NCBI RefSeq assembly: GCF_030681155.1
Contig: NZ_JAUXXE010000003.1
Coordinates: 1 to 59,767 of the forward strand
Direction of reading: 5' to 3'
DNA from: Phenylobacterium sp.
Lineage (GTDB): Bacteria; Pseudomonadota; Alphaproteobacteria; Caulobacterales; Caulobacteraceae
DNA: 59,767 nucleotides
Shown: piece by piece, positions 17,061 through 25,041 of the stretch
Numbering within the stretch: the first letter of the stretch is position 1
Layout: every line of letters starts with the position of its first letter
Notes under the pieces: model-generated
What the model was told of the DNA's origin: nothing
What the model saw: only the letters and a program-made list of their open reading frames with translations
Database searches by the model: none
Made by a program: the position numbers and the translations under genes

Positions 17061-17858
17061 CTAAGCGGGTCGCCGGGCCTCGAAATTGAGTATTCGGCTC
17101 GATCGGCTTGGGCGCCGGCCGGGCTGGTGATCGGCACCGACGCTGATCGCCTCGAAGCCCGCGGCGGCGAGCGCCAGTTCGAACTCCTTCAGGCCCCAGA
17201 GGCGGAAGGCCATCACCTCCAGCTCGGACTCCACCAGCTTGCCGCCCCGCCACCGCTCGTAGCGGTCGTGGGTGACACGGCGCTGGGCCAGCAGGTCGAT
17301 CTCCACCGCCCGCCCCTCGATCCGCAACATGTCGCCGTCGGCGGTGGTCCAGGTTCGGATGTCCGGCTTCTCGTTGGTCAGATAGGCCAGGGGCATCAGG
17401 TCGATCAGCAGCCGGCCGCCCGGCTTCAGGTGGTCGAAAAACCGCTTCAGCACCGCGAACGCCTCGGCGAAATCATCCAGCAGGGTGAAGGTCCCCACCG
17501 GTACGAGGATCGCGGCGAACTCATTCTCGTAGGCGAAGTCCTGGAAGCGGGAACGCCGTAGCGAAGGCGTGAGCCCACGGGCGGCGCAGTGCCGGCGGCA
17601 AACCGCCAGCATGTCCTCCGAATGGTCGAAACCCTCCACCTCCAACCCCGCTTCGAGCAGGGGGATGAGCAGGCGTCCGGTTCCAACCGCGGCCTCCAGG
17701 ATCGGCCCGCGCGTTCCGGCCAGCCGGTCGAGATAGAACGGCACGTCGGGCAGCGAGCCCGGCGGCTTGTCGAGGTCGTAGATCTGCGTGCAAAGCGCCC
17801 CGTAGCGATTGGGAGCTGGGGCGTTGGAAGGGACCGAGATCGGTTCGGCGATAGGCAT
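17061..17858 (-). CDS. Class I SAM-dependent methyltransferase
   Basis: A 265-residue soluble methyltransferase of the Methyltransf_25/11 kind. The SAM loop is LEAAVGTGRLLIPLLEAG, with the acidic turn VEGFDHSEDML after it and LKPGGRLLIDLMP as the post-motif strand. The substrate is unknown. ATG 17858 is chosen because the upstream extension is Arg/Pro-rich and does not look like protein. A 23-codon ORF with a very strong ribosome site lies 142 bases upstream on the same strand and may be its leader. The ABC exporter pair follows downstream. Confidence 0.82.
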   Translation of the reverse strand: MPIAEPISVPSNAPAPNRYGALCTQIYDLDKPPGSLPDVPFYLDRLAGTRGPILEAAVGTGRLLIPLLEAGLEVEGFDHSEDMLAVCRRHCAARGLTPSLRRSRFQDFAYENEFAAILVPVGTFTLLDDFAEAFAVLKRFFDHLKPGGRLLIDLMPLAYLTNEKPDIRTWTTADGDMLRIEGRAVEIDLLAQRRVTHDRYERWRGGKLVESELEVMAFRLWGLKEFELALAAAGFEAISVGADHQPGRRPSRSSRILNFEARRPA

Positions 17859-17999
17859 GTCATCGTCTCTGAGACAGACGGACTCCGCGCGAGGCGAGTG
17901 GGGAATCCGTGGAATCGGGGAGCGCCGGCGGACGCGCAAAGCTGCGCGGGTGAGGCTGGCGGTGGAGTGCAGATCTGCCCGAGAAGGGCCCGGTCGCAG

Positions 18000-18071
18000 C
18001 TAGTCGTGGAACCCGATGCGGGCGATCACAGCGACAAGCGGCATCTGCGGACGATGATTTAGTGCTTTCAC
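18000..18071 (-). CDS. Small ORF, 23 codons, with near-perfect Shine-Dalgarno
   Basis: GTG 18071 to TAG 18000 encodes a basic 23-residue peptide (begins MKALNHRPQM, ends RIGFHD). It is preceded by GGAGGTGAT (plus-strand 18076-18084), almost a full match to the 16S anti-SD, four bases before the start. This is the strongest ribosome site noticed in the window. TTGACA at 18150-18145 on the same strand could be a -35 element, though no good -10 follows. It sits upstream of the 17061-17858 methyltransferase in the same direction, so it may be a leader or regulatory peptide. I do not recognise the peptide; it may also be chance. Confidence 0.4.
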   Translation of the reverse strand: MKALNHRPQMPLVAVIARIGFHD

Positions 18072-18238
18072 TTCGATCACCTCCCTCTCAGATGGCTGTG
18101 GGCCGGACAACGACGGCGCGAACCCTGCGCGTCTCGAATTCCCCTGTCAATCCGGGTGACCCGCGTTATTTCGGCCACCCGGTAAAGTAGCGCCGCGACA
18201 GTGGCCCGAAGGCAACAGGCGGTGCTACATGCTGCGCC

Positions 18239-19171
18239 ATGGTCGCTCACCTTCCCGACGCCGCGCCCACCAACTGGGTGGACCGCTACGCCCCGCCATC
18301 GCTACGGCCCTGGCTGAAGCTCGGCCGGTTCGACCGTCCGGCCGGAATCTGGCTGCTGATGTTACCGGGCTGGCAGGGCGTTGCACTGGCCGCCGCGATG
18401 GAGGGCCTGCTTCCCGACCTGCTGCTGCTCGCCAAGTTCTTCGTCGGCGCGGCGCTGATGCGCGCGGCGGGGTTCGACTATAACGACATCGTCGACCGCG
18501 ACATCGACGCCAAGGTCGCGCGCACCGCCGCCCGGCCGGTCGCCTCGGGGCAGATCAGCGTCAAGCAGGCCTGGGCCTATATCGCGCTATGCTCGCTGAT
18601 CTCGCTGGCGATCCTGCTGACCATGCCGCCCATCGCCATCGGCCTGGGCGTCGCCTCCCTGGCCCTGGTCGCGGCCTATCCGTTCATGAAGCGGATCACC
18701 TGGTGGCCCCAGGCCTGGCTTGGCCTGACCTTCAACTGGGGCGCCCTGCTGGGCTTCGCTGCGGCGACCGGGACGCTCGGTTGGCCCGCCGCCCTGCTCT
18801 ACGTCTCGGGCATCTTCTGGACGCTTGGCTACGACACGATCTACGCGGTCCAGGACATTGAGGACGACGCCCTGATCGGTGTGAAATCCTCGACGCGGCG
18901 GCTCGGCGACAATCTGCAGAAGGGCGTGCTGTTCTTCTACGTCGCCTGCTTCGCCCTGGTGCTGGCCGCGGCGTGGGCAGGCGGTCTCGGACCGCTGTTC
19001 CTGCCGCCCGTCGCCCTGTACGGCATGCACCTGTCACGCCAAGCCGCGCGCCTGGACGCCAGTGACGGCCCTGGCGCGCTGGCGCTCTTCAAGTCGAACA
19101 GCTTCGCCGGTTTCCTGCTGTTCCTGGCCATGGTGGCCGGGAGCTGGAAAGGCCCGACGGGCGGGTTCTAG
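18239..19171 (+). CDS. ubiA: 4-hydroxybenzoate polyprenyltransferase
   Basis: UbiA attaches the polyprenyl tail to 4-hydroxybenzoate, the first membrane step of ubiquinone synthesis. The 310-residue integral membrane protein has eight to nine helices and both magnesium-binding motifs: NDIVDRDIDAKVARTA near residues 82-97 and DIEDDALIGVKSS near 205-217. ATG 18239 matches the family N-terminus; an ATG ten bases upstream is out of frame. The stop overlaps the stop region of the convergent MerR gene by four bases. ubiD, a later step in the pathway, is at 29866 in the same window but not linked. Confidence 0.97.
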   Translation: MVAHLPDAAPTNWVDRYAPPSLRPWLKLGRFDRPAGIWLLMLPGWQGVALAAAMEGLLPDLLLLAKFFVGAALMRAAGFDYNDIVDRDIDAKVARTAARPVASGQISVKQAWAYIALCSLISLAILLTMPPIAIGLGVASLALVAAYPFMKRITWWPQAWLGLTFNWGALLGFAAATGTLGWPAALLYVSGIFWTLGYDTIYAVQDIEDDALIGVKSSTRRLGDNLQKGVLFFYVACFALVLAAAWAGGLGPLFLPPVALYGMHLSRQAARLDASDGPGALALFKSNSFAGFLLFLAMVAGSWKGPTGGF

Positions 19172-19578
19172 GCGGCCGCTCGGCCCGCCTTGCTCAGTTC
19201 CTGCTCCAGCGCCGCGCTGGCCGCATGCAGAACTTCGATCGCGGTGTCGATCTCCGCACGCTGGGCTTCGAAGGCGGCGATGCGTTCACGATATTTCCGA
19301 AGCGCCTGGGTGTTCTGGGCGATCAGCCCGTCGTCGCGACCATAGAGATCGAAGATATCGCGGATTTCGGCCAGGGCCAGGCCGACGCTCTTGCCCCGCA
19401 GGATCAAGATCAGCCGGGCGCGATCACGGTAGGAATAGATGCGGGCTTGGCCATCGCGGCTCGGCGACAGCAGCCCCTGCTCCTCGTAATAGCGCAACGC
19501 GCGCGGCGTCGTGCTGAACTCGCGGCAGAGTTGGGTGATGGTGAATGTGGACGCCGGACGGCGCAGCTTCGTGAGCAT
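19168..19578 (-). CDS. MerR-family transcriptional regulator
   Basis: A 136-residue regulator with an N-terminal winged helix (FTITQLCREFSTTPRALRYYEEQGLLSP, given here as the RALRYYEEQGLL core at about residues 26-37) and a C-terminal dimerisation coiled coil. There is no cysteine pattern for metal sensing, so it is closer to the MerR members controlling catabolism than to metal sensors. It diverges from the SDR genes starting at 19734; the 155-base gap holds repeated ACGTCA half-sites, making the SDR genes and itself the likely targets. Confidence 0.92.
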   Translation of the reverse strand: MLTKLRRPASTFTITQLCREFSTTPRALRYYEEQGLLSPSRDGQARIYSYRDRARLILILRGKSVGLALAEIRDIFDLYGRDDGLIAQNTQALRKYRERIAAFEAQRAEIDTAIEVLHAASAALEQELSKAGRAAA

Positions 19579-19652
19579 TCTGGTCTCTCCCGATACCCGC
19601 GGGCGATTGTATCGCGCCCGTCAGGCAATGAACCTTCCCTGGCGTTTGCCTT

Positions 19653-19675
19653 ACGTCAAGCATGACGCGACGTCA
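19653..19675. promoter_or_regulatory. Candidate MerR operator: ACGTCA dyad and repeat
   Basis: ACGTCA at 19653-19658 faces TGACGC at 19663-19668 (imperfect inverted repeat, 4-base spacer), and a further ACGTCA lies at 19670-19675. The group is centred in the divergent region between the MerR gene and the SDR operon. No clean -10/-35 pair with the 19-bp MerR spacer was found, so the assignment is tentative. Confidence 0.3.
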
Positions 19676-19733
19676 GGCTTGTGCCCCGTCACCCTGGCGC
19701 GGAAGGATGGCGGGAAAAGGGAGGAGCTAGGCC

Positions 19734-20468
19734 ATGGGCGAGCTCGACTTTACCGGCAAGACCGTCCTGGTCGTCGGCGGCTCCAGCGGCATCGGCAACG
19801 GCATAGCCCACGGCTTCCGGGAACGTGGGGCGCAGGTCCACGTCTGGGGCACTCGCGCCGATGCTGGCGCCTATGCCGGGGTCGAGGGGTCTGACCTCTC
19901 AGGCCTGACCTACGCCAAGGTCGATGTCGGCGAGCGCGCCGAAATCGCCGGCCACATTCCGCCCTTTGCGGCCCTCGACGTGCTGATCCTCTGCCAGGGC
20001 ACGGTGGTCTATCGGCGCGGCGAGTTCGAGCCCGAAGGGTGGGACAAGGTGATGGCGGTCAACCTCGACAGCCTGATGGCTTGCGCGATGAAGTTCCACG
20101 ACACGCTGGCCGCGCGGCGCGGCTCCATCGTCATTGTCAGTTCGGTCTCCGGCTTCCAGGCCAATCGCGGCAATCCGGCCTATGCGGCGTCCAAGGCCGG
20201 CGCGGTCAGCCTGACCAAGACGCTAGGCCAGGCCTGGGCGGGCGACGGCATCCGCGTGAACGGCCTGGCGCCGGGCTTGGTCGACACCAAGCTGACAAAG
20301 GTCACCACCGAACATCCTGACCGCCTACGCGGCGCGATGCGGAGCATTCCGGTTGGCCGGCTGGGCGAGCCCTCGGACATGGCAGGGGCCGCCGTGTTCC
20401 TGGCCTCGCCGCTGGCGTCCTAAGTGGTCGGTCAGACGCTCATCGTTGATGGAGGCCTCAGCCTATGA
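19734..20468 (+). pseudogene. Short-chain dehydrogenase/reductase with premature TAA near its C-terminus
   Basis: An NAD(P)-dependent SDR of 244 residues if complete. The Rossmann motif GGSSGIGNG (residues about 15-23), the catalytic Ser in IVSSVSG, and YAASK are all present. TAA at 20421-20423 stops it after 229 residues. Without it the frame continues 14 more codons through VVGQTLIVDGGLSL, the normal SDR ending, to TGA at 20466-20468, which overlaps the next start codon as ATGA. The natural end is therefore 20468 and TAA most likely replaces Tyr (TAT/TAC). The lost VDGG tail lies at the dimer interface and near the cofactor, so activity may be reduced. Strong AGGAG upstream. Point nonsense or a sequencing error; the rest is intact. 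Confidence 0.8.
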
Positions 20469-21235
20469 GCCGGCTCAGCAGGTCGGTCAGAGGCTCGCGG
20501 GTGCTGATCACCGGCGCCGCATCAGGCATGGGCCGGGCGACCGCCGAACTGTTCGCTGAGGAAGGCGCTCAGGTCGCTGTCACGGACTACGTCCTGGCGC
20601 CGGCCGAGGCCCTGGCGGACGAACTCCGCGGACAAGGATTTTCGGCTAAGGCCTGGAAGCTCGACGTTTCCGATCCGGCGGAGATCGCCGCCGTCGTGGC
20701 CCAGATCGCCGATGAGTTCGGCGGGCTCGACATCGTCATCAACAACGCGGGCGTCTCCGGCTTCGCCGCGGTCGATAGCGACACCTACGAAACCGTCTGG
20801 GACCGATCGCTGGCGATCCTGCTCAGCGCCCACCAGCGGATAGTTCGCGCGGCCCTGCCACATCTGCGCCGCTCAGCGGCTCCGCGCATCGTCAACATCG
20901 CCTCCACCGAGGCGCTTGGCGCGACCGCGATGGACAGCCCCTATGCCGCGGCCAAGGCCGGCGTCGTCGGCCTGACCCGCGCGTTGGCGGTGGAGTTGGG
21001 TCGCGAGGGGATCACGGTGAACTGCATCTGCCCCGGCCCGATCAGCACCGGCATGACCGCCTCAGTCCCCGACGAGCACAAGGCGACCTTCGCTCGGCGA
21101 CGCACCGCGCTCGGCCGCTATGGCGAACCGGAGGAGGTGGCGCACATCACGCTCAGCCTTTGCCTACCGGCGGCGTCCTACATCACCGGCGCGGTGATCC
21201 CAGTCGATGGGGGGCTGACCGCTCGGAACGCCTGA
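20465..21235 (+). CDS. Short-chain dehydrogenase/reductase
   Basis: A 256-residue classical SDR: cofactor loop TGAASGMGRA (about residues 16-25), NNAG motif in IVINNAGVSGF, catalytic Ser in NIAST, and YAAAK (Tyr and Lys). The ending SYITGAVIPVDGG is complete, in contrast to the upstream SDR. The start overlaps the ancestral stop of that gene (ATGA), so they were built as a coupled pair. The substrate is unknown. The 43-base gap to the TetR gene contains that gene's own promoter. The divergent MerR regulator at 19168 is a likely controller. Confidence 0.93.
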   Translation: MSRLSRSVRGSRVLITGAASGMGRATAELFAEEGAQVAVTDYVLAPAEALADELRGQGFSAKAWKLDVSDPAEIAAVVAQIADEFGGLDIVINNAGVSGFAAVDSDTYETVWDRSLAILLSAHQRIVRAALPHLRRSAAPRIVNIASTEALGATAMDSPYAAAKAGVVGLTRALAVELGREGITVNCICPGPISTGMTASVPDEHKATFARRRTALGRYGEPEEVAHITLSLCLPAASYITGAVIPVDGGLTARNA

Positions 21236-21242
21236 CGGTTGC

Positions 21243-21278
21243 TTGACGGCTTTATTTGTACCGCATACAAATACGGCA
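21243..21278 (+). promoter_or_regulatory. Promoter of the TetR-desaturase operon; predicted leaderless start
   Basis: TTGACG (21243-21248), a 17-base spacer and TACAAA (21266-21271) form a good vegetative-type promoter. The predicted transcription start, six to seven bases beyond the -10, falls on the A of ATG 21278. No Shine-Dalgarno precedes this ATG, which fits a leaderless mRNA, a class known to be common in Caulobacter. Confidence 0.65.
21254..21272. promoter_or_regulatory. Operator: ATTTGTA-N5-TACAAAT inverted repeat
   Basis: A perfect 7-bp inverted repeat with a 5-base spacer (ATTTGTA CCGCA TACAAAT) covers the second half of the promoter spacer and the whole -10 element of the following TetR gene. 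Bound protein would block RNA polymerase, so autorepression by the TetR regulator is the simple reading. Regulator identity is inferred from position. Confidence 0.7.
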
Positions 21279-21913
21279 TGTCCAACGTCCGACCCTTGGC
21301 CGAACTGCGCGCCGTGCGGGAGCCCGGCAAACGGATGCGTTCCCGGCTGCTCGACGCCGCGGTCGAACTGTTCAAGGCCGAGGGCCTAGCCGGGGTGGCG
21401 GTGGCCGACATCGCCGCCGCCGCCGGGGCCTTCCCCAGCCAGATCACCTACTACTTCCGCACCAAGGAGGCCCTGTTCGTCGAGGCCGCCTGCCGCGAGG
21501 TGCTTTATGTCGCACGCCAAGCCGAGACCTCCGCCGCCCAGGCGCTGACCGGCTCGGACTACAATCGCCGGCTGGTGGAGACCGTGATCGGTTCGCCGGG
21601 CTTGGCCCTGTTCGTCGAGGCGCTGTCCCTGACCCGGCGGCGCCAAGACCTCGCCCCGCTGATCGAACGCACTTTCGACCGCCTCCACTCGCAGGGCGAC
21701 CGCGCTTATGCTGAGACCAAGACCCAGCACGGCTGGTCCGGCGGTGACGACCCGGCCACCACCGCCCGCCGGTTCTGGACCTTGGCGCTCGGCGTCGCGC
21801 TGCGCGACGGCGCCACCGGCGCGACGGGCCAGGAAGCGATCAACGAAATGCTCGCCCTCCTGCGGCACAGCGGCGCTGGTCCGCGCGCCGCCCACTCTCA
21901 TTGGGAAAACTGA
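21278..21913 (+). CDS. TetR/AcrR-family regulator, likely repressor of the adjacent desaturase
   Basis: A 211-residue TetR regulator. The DNA-binding domain is near residues 15-60: RSRLLDAAVELFKAEG, then VADIAAAAGAFPSQITYYF with the helix-turn-helix. The C-terminal ligand domain is not diagnostic. ATG 21278 is preferred; an upstream TTG would put the coding region over the promoter. Its TGA overlaps the desaturase ATG (TGATG), so the two are coupled. With the operator at 21254-21272 this looks like an autoregulated sensor of membrane lipid state, comparable in arrangement to DesT-type systems; that comparison is inference. Confidence 0.92.
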   Translation: MSNVRPLAELRAVREPGKRMRSRLLDAAVELFKAEGLAGVAVADIAAAAGAFPSQITYYFRTKEALFVEAACREVLYVARQAETSAAQALTGSDYNRRLVETVIGSPGLALFVEALSLTRRRQDLAPLIERTFDRLHSQGDRAYAETKTQHGWSGGDDPATTARRFWTLALGVALRDGATGATGQEAINEMLALLRHSGAGPRAAHSHWEN

Positions 21914-22848
21914 TGGCTGCCGCCGCTCGCCTCGATCCCAAGCAGTTCTTCACCCCCGAAGAATGGGCGCCCCTGGCGGCGCGATCGTCATGGAAGGGCC
22001 CGGCGATGATCGCCCATGCCTGGGCCCTGATCATCGCGGCCGGCGCGATGGTGGTGGTCTGGCCGCTGACCCTGCCGCTGGCAGTGATGATCATCGGCAC
22101 GCGCCAGCTTGGCCTGGCGATCCTGATGCACGACGCCGCCCACGGCGCCCTGCACAGGAACCTGAAGGTCAATGACTGGATGGGAGAATGGCTGACCGGC
22201 GGCGGGCTGCAGCGCTATCGCCCCTATCACCTGACCCACCACCGCTTCGCCCAGCAGTCGGAGGACCCAGATCTTGGCCTGTCGGCGCCGTTCCCGATCA
22301 CACCGCTGTCGCTGCGCCGCAAGATCGTGCGCGACCTGACCGGCCAGACCTTCTTCAAGCAACGCTTTGGCGACTTCGTGCAGCGTCTCAAGGCGCGCAA
22401 GCCCGGCGAGCCGCTATTGCCGATCATCGCCGAGGAGATCCGCCGCAAGCGTCGCTGGCTGGCCTTTGGCGTCATCGTCACCGCCGCCGGCGCACCGTTC
22501 GGCCTGTGGTGGATCTGGCCGGTGCTGTGGGTCCTGCCCCAGGCGACCTGGTATCCGCTGGTCACCCGCCTGCGGAACATCGCCGAGCACGCCTGCATCG
22601 ACAAGAATGAGCCGGACCCGATGCGCCAAGCTCGCACCACGCGCGCCAGCCTGCTCGAGCGGCTGCTGATCGCGCCCTACTATGTGAACTACCACTGCGA
22701 GCACCACATGTTCATGTACGCAGGCTGCAGCCAGCTCCCGGCGATCCACCGCGCGATGATCAAGAAGGGCTATGGCGACCAGATGCTCATCGAGCCCGGC
22801 GGCTATCTCGCCGTGCTGCGCAAGGCCTCGTCCAAGACGGCGGCCTAA
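21913..22848 (+). CDS. Fatty acid desaturase
   Basis: A membrane di-iron desaturase of 311 residues, introducing a double bond into acyl chains. The three histidine boxes are intact: HDAAH at 73-77, HLTHH at 106-110 and HCEHH at 261-265, with two pairs of membrane helices between. The surrounding YRPYHLTHHRF and YVNYHCEHHMF resemble the FADS/sphingolipid-carotenoid branch of bacterial desaturases. ATG 21913 overlaps the TetR stop; an upstream TTG at 21901 is an alternative. Regiospecificity cannot be told. No ferredoxin or reductase gene is adjacent. Confidence 0.93.
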   Translation: MAAAARLDPKQFFTPEEWAPLAARSSWKGPAMIAHAWALIIAAGAMVVVWPLTLPLAVMIIGTRQLGLAILMHDAAHGALHRNLKVNDWMGEWLTGGGLQRYRPYHLTHHRFAQQSEDPDLGLSAPFPITPLSLRRKIVRDLTGQTFFKQRFGDFVQRLKARKPGEPLLPIIAEEIRRKRRWLAFGVIVTAAGAPFGLWWIWPVLWVLPQATWYPLVTRLRNIAEHACIDKNEPDPMRQARTTRASLLERLLIAPYYVNYHCEHHMFMYAGCSQLPAIHRAMIKKGYGDQMLIEPGGYLAVLRKASSKTAA

Positions 22849-22858
22849 GGGGCGGCCC

Positions 22859-23251
22859 TCAGTCCGGCGCCCAAGGGCGGCGGGGGGTTCGCGCGGCGAG
22901 CGTCAGGCTGGCCGGTGTCGGCGGCCCCACGTCAATGACATGCCGCGGCTCGAAGGGGATTTCGGACCCGCTCCACAGCTCGTGGTTCTTCTCGATGCAG
23001 GTCGGCTCGCTGTCGAGCACGCCGAGATAGCCGCCTGGAAAGCGGCGGCGGACGACGACCCACAGCCGCTCGCACTCCGGCTCCTCGCCGTCTTCCACCG
23101 TGATCATGAACAAAAGCTGCGCCAGAGCGCCGCGCCCCAGTCCCGAGCGCAGTTTTTTGGACGGAATGACAACCGTGTCCGGCGCGCTCGCGCGCCTCTG
23201 CTCGGCGTCATCGAGACACCATCCGTCCAGGTCCAAGCTCGGTTCGCGCAT
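22859..23251 (-). CDS. Conserved hypothetical protein, DUF2314-like
   Basis: A cytoplasmic protein of about 130 residues. The second half carries a pattern LWVVVRRR..YLGVLDSEP followed by an FEPRHVIDV strand, reminiscent of DUF2314/immunity-type small beta domains in which a W-V strand is followed by a G-x-L-D-N-x-P turn. I cannot confirm the family. The start is uncertain: ATG 23251, ATG 23293 and ATG 23335 are all in frame and none has a good ribosome site. It converges on the desaturase and diverges from the TSUP permease. No function is proposed. Confidence 0.6.
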   Translation of the reverse strand: MREPSLDLDGWCLDDAEQRRASAPDTVVIPSKKLRSGLGRGALAQLLFMITVEDGEEPECERLWVVVRRRFPGGYLGVLDSEPTCIEKNHELWSGSEIPFEPRHVIDVGPPTPASLTLAARTPRRPWAPD

Positions 23252-23448
23252 GGCGGCAAGGTGCACGCCTAGCGGGCTGATGCAATCGCCCATCCCGCAA
23301 GCGACGCCGCTGCCCCTTTCGTCGCCCGCGCGCATGGCCTATCACGCCGGACAGCGCCCTGAGCGAGCCGACAGAGCTTCGCGGGCCAACCACCACCAAC
23401 CCATCCACGCTCGGCCGCATGTCTCCCGTAGCGACAACGCGGGAAACC

Positions 23449-24243
23449 ATGAGCGTCGATCCTGAACTTCTCGCCACCCTGTTCGCCGTCGCAGCCGTAG
23501 CGGGCGCGTTCGACGCCATCGCCGGCGGCGGCGGGCTGCTGACTGTGCCGGCCCTGTTGCTGGCGGGCTTGGATCCGGTCGCGGCCCTCGCCACCAACAA
23601 ACTGCAAGGCGCGATCAGCTCGATCTCCTCGACCAGCGCCTTCGCCCGGCGCGGCCTGATCGACTGGCGCTCGGCTTGGCCGGTGGCCGTCGGCGCCGCC
23701 GTCGCCGGTTTAGCCGGGGCGCTCTGCGCCAGCCTGCTCTCGCCGCGCGTTCTGGCCGCGCTGGTTCCGCTGCTGCTGATCGTCATCGCGCTATATTTTG
23801 GCTTCTCGCGAGGTCTCAAGGCTCATGATGCGCCGGCAAAGCTGCCGCTGATCGCCTTCGCCGTCGGCATTGCGCCGGTGATCGGCTTTTATGACGGCAT
23901 CTTCGGCCCCGGCGCGGGCGCCTTCTACATGGTCGCGATCGTCACCTTGCTGGGCTACGGCGCGCTCCGGGCCACGGCCCACACCAAGCTGGCCAACGCC
24001 GCCAGCAATGTGGGCGCGCTGTCGCTGTTCGTGATCAAGGGGGCGGTGATCTGGCCGCTGGGCCTGGCCATGGCCGCCGGCGCCTTCATCGGCGCCCAGG
24101 TCGGGTCGCGCCTGGCGATCCGCTTCGGAGCCAAGCTGATCCGACCGCTGCTGGTGGTGATGTCGTGCCTGATGGCGGTGAAGCTGCTCTCGGACGCCCA
24201 GAACCCGCTGCGCCAATTGCTCGCCAATGTGCTGGCTGGGTAG
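23449..24243 (+). CDS. TSUP family permease (TauE/SafE, DUF81)
   Basis: A 264-residue inner-membrane protein with about eight helices. The duplicated TSUP signature is visible: AIAGGGGLLTVPALL with ATNKLQG in the first half, and YDGIFGPGAGAF with AHTKLANAASN in the second. Family members export or import sulfite, sulfoacetate and related organosulfur anions; this one's substrate is unknown. ATG 23449 is favoured over ATG 23419 because the added ten residues are polar and the first helix begins soon after 23449. No sulfur-pathway genes are adjacent. Confidence 0.92.
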   Translation: MSVDPELLATLFAVAAVAGAFDAIAGGGGLLTVPALLLAGLDPVAALATNKLQGAISSISSTSAFARRGLIDWRSAWPVAVGAAVAGLAGALCASLLSPRVLAALVPLLLIVIALYFGFSRGLKAHDAPAKLPLIAFAVGIAPVIGFYDGIFGPGAGAFYMVAIVTLLGYGALRATAHTKLANAASNVGALSLFVIKGAVIWPLGLAMAAGAFIGAQVGSRLAIRFGAKLIRPLLVVMSCLMAVKLLSDAQNPLRQLLANVLAG

Positions 24244-24258
24244 CTTCGCACAGCCAAA

Positions 24259-24288
24259 CGCCGCCGCGGCCTGTGGACCGCGGCGGCG
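24259..24288. terminator. GC-rich hairpin between convergent genes
   Basis: An 11-bp perfect stem (24259-24269 with 24278-24288) and 8-base loop lie between the TSUP and HdeD-like genes. There is no T-run, so it may stall or stabilise 3' ends rather than terminate alone. Confidence 0.5.
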
Positions 24289-24306
24289 CTCTAGAAGTCT
24301 CTCGCG

Positions 24307-24900
24307 CTAGGCCGCGAGCGCAGCCTTCTTCTGAGCCGAGCGGACCTGGAAGCCCAGGATCAGCAAGGCGACACCGAAGACCAGGCCATAAATGCCGAGC
24401 CACCAGGTGAGCACGATCCCGCCCGCCAACGGCGAAATCAGCAGCACCACCCCGAACAGCAACGAGATGATGGCCGAGAGCGCCAGCCAACCGCGCGCCT
24501 CGACCGGTCCGCGGCGCATTGCCGTGATCAGCTTCAGCCCGCCAGCGAACAGCGCCCAGACGGCGACGATGACGACGAAGGTGACGAGGGCCAGGCCGGG
24601 CATCAGGAACAACACCAGGCTGGCGATGATATCGACCACGCCCTCCAGGGCCAGCAGGCCCCAGCTATTCTTGTGGCGCATCGCCTTGATGGCGCTGGCG
24701 ATCGCCAGGAAGCCATCGGCCATCAGATAGATCGAGAACACGAGGACAATGGTCGTCGCCGCGGCGACGGGCGCCATCACAGCGAACAGGCCAAACAAGA
24801 TTCCGGCGACTCCGCGCAGCACGATCGCTTGCCACGAAACGCCCTCGAACAGCGCGGTCAGGCCCGCACCGCCGGTCACATGCAATCCCTGGTCAGTCAT
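24307..24900 (-). CDS. HdeD-family membrane protein (DUF308)
   Basis: A 197-residue inner-membrane protein with six helices in three similar pairs, the layout of HdeD, an acid-stress membrane protein of E. coli with no known biochemical activity. Typical segments are VLRGVAGILFGLFAVMAP, GLLALEGVVDIIASLVLF and WLALSAIISLLFGVVLL. A second, diverged member is at 51561, so the window carries two. A short palindrome (GTCGGG-TT-CCCGAC, 24942-24955) lies about 42 bases upstream and might be regulatory. Single gene, convergent with the TSUP permease. Confidence 0.9.
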   Translation of the reverse strand: MTDQGLHVTGGAGLTALFEGVSWQAIVLRGVAGILFGLFAVMAPVAAATTIVLVFSIYLMADGFLAIASAIKAMRHKNSWGLLALEGVVDIIASLVLFLMPGLALVTFVVIVAVWALFAGGLKLITAMRRGPVEARGWLALSAIISLLFGVVLLISPLAGGIVLTWWLGIYGLVFGVALLILGFQVRSAQKKAALAA

Positions 24901-25041
24901 GTCGCTTCCATCCCGTTTAAGGTGAAAAGCCTGGCGCGCCTGTCGGGTTCCCGACTAGGGGCAAAATTTCGCCACAATCTGACACCGATCCAACGTTGTT
25001 GAACGCCTACCGTTCCGCGCCCTTCGTGCTAGGGGGAGCCG

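Noticed and set aside
15189..17561. Very long open frame on the plus strand opposite the ABC exporters
   Set aside because: Antisense of two clear genes; His/Arg/Gln-rich translation without motifs, a usual GC-rich shadow.
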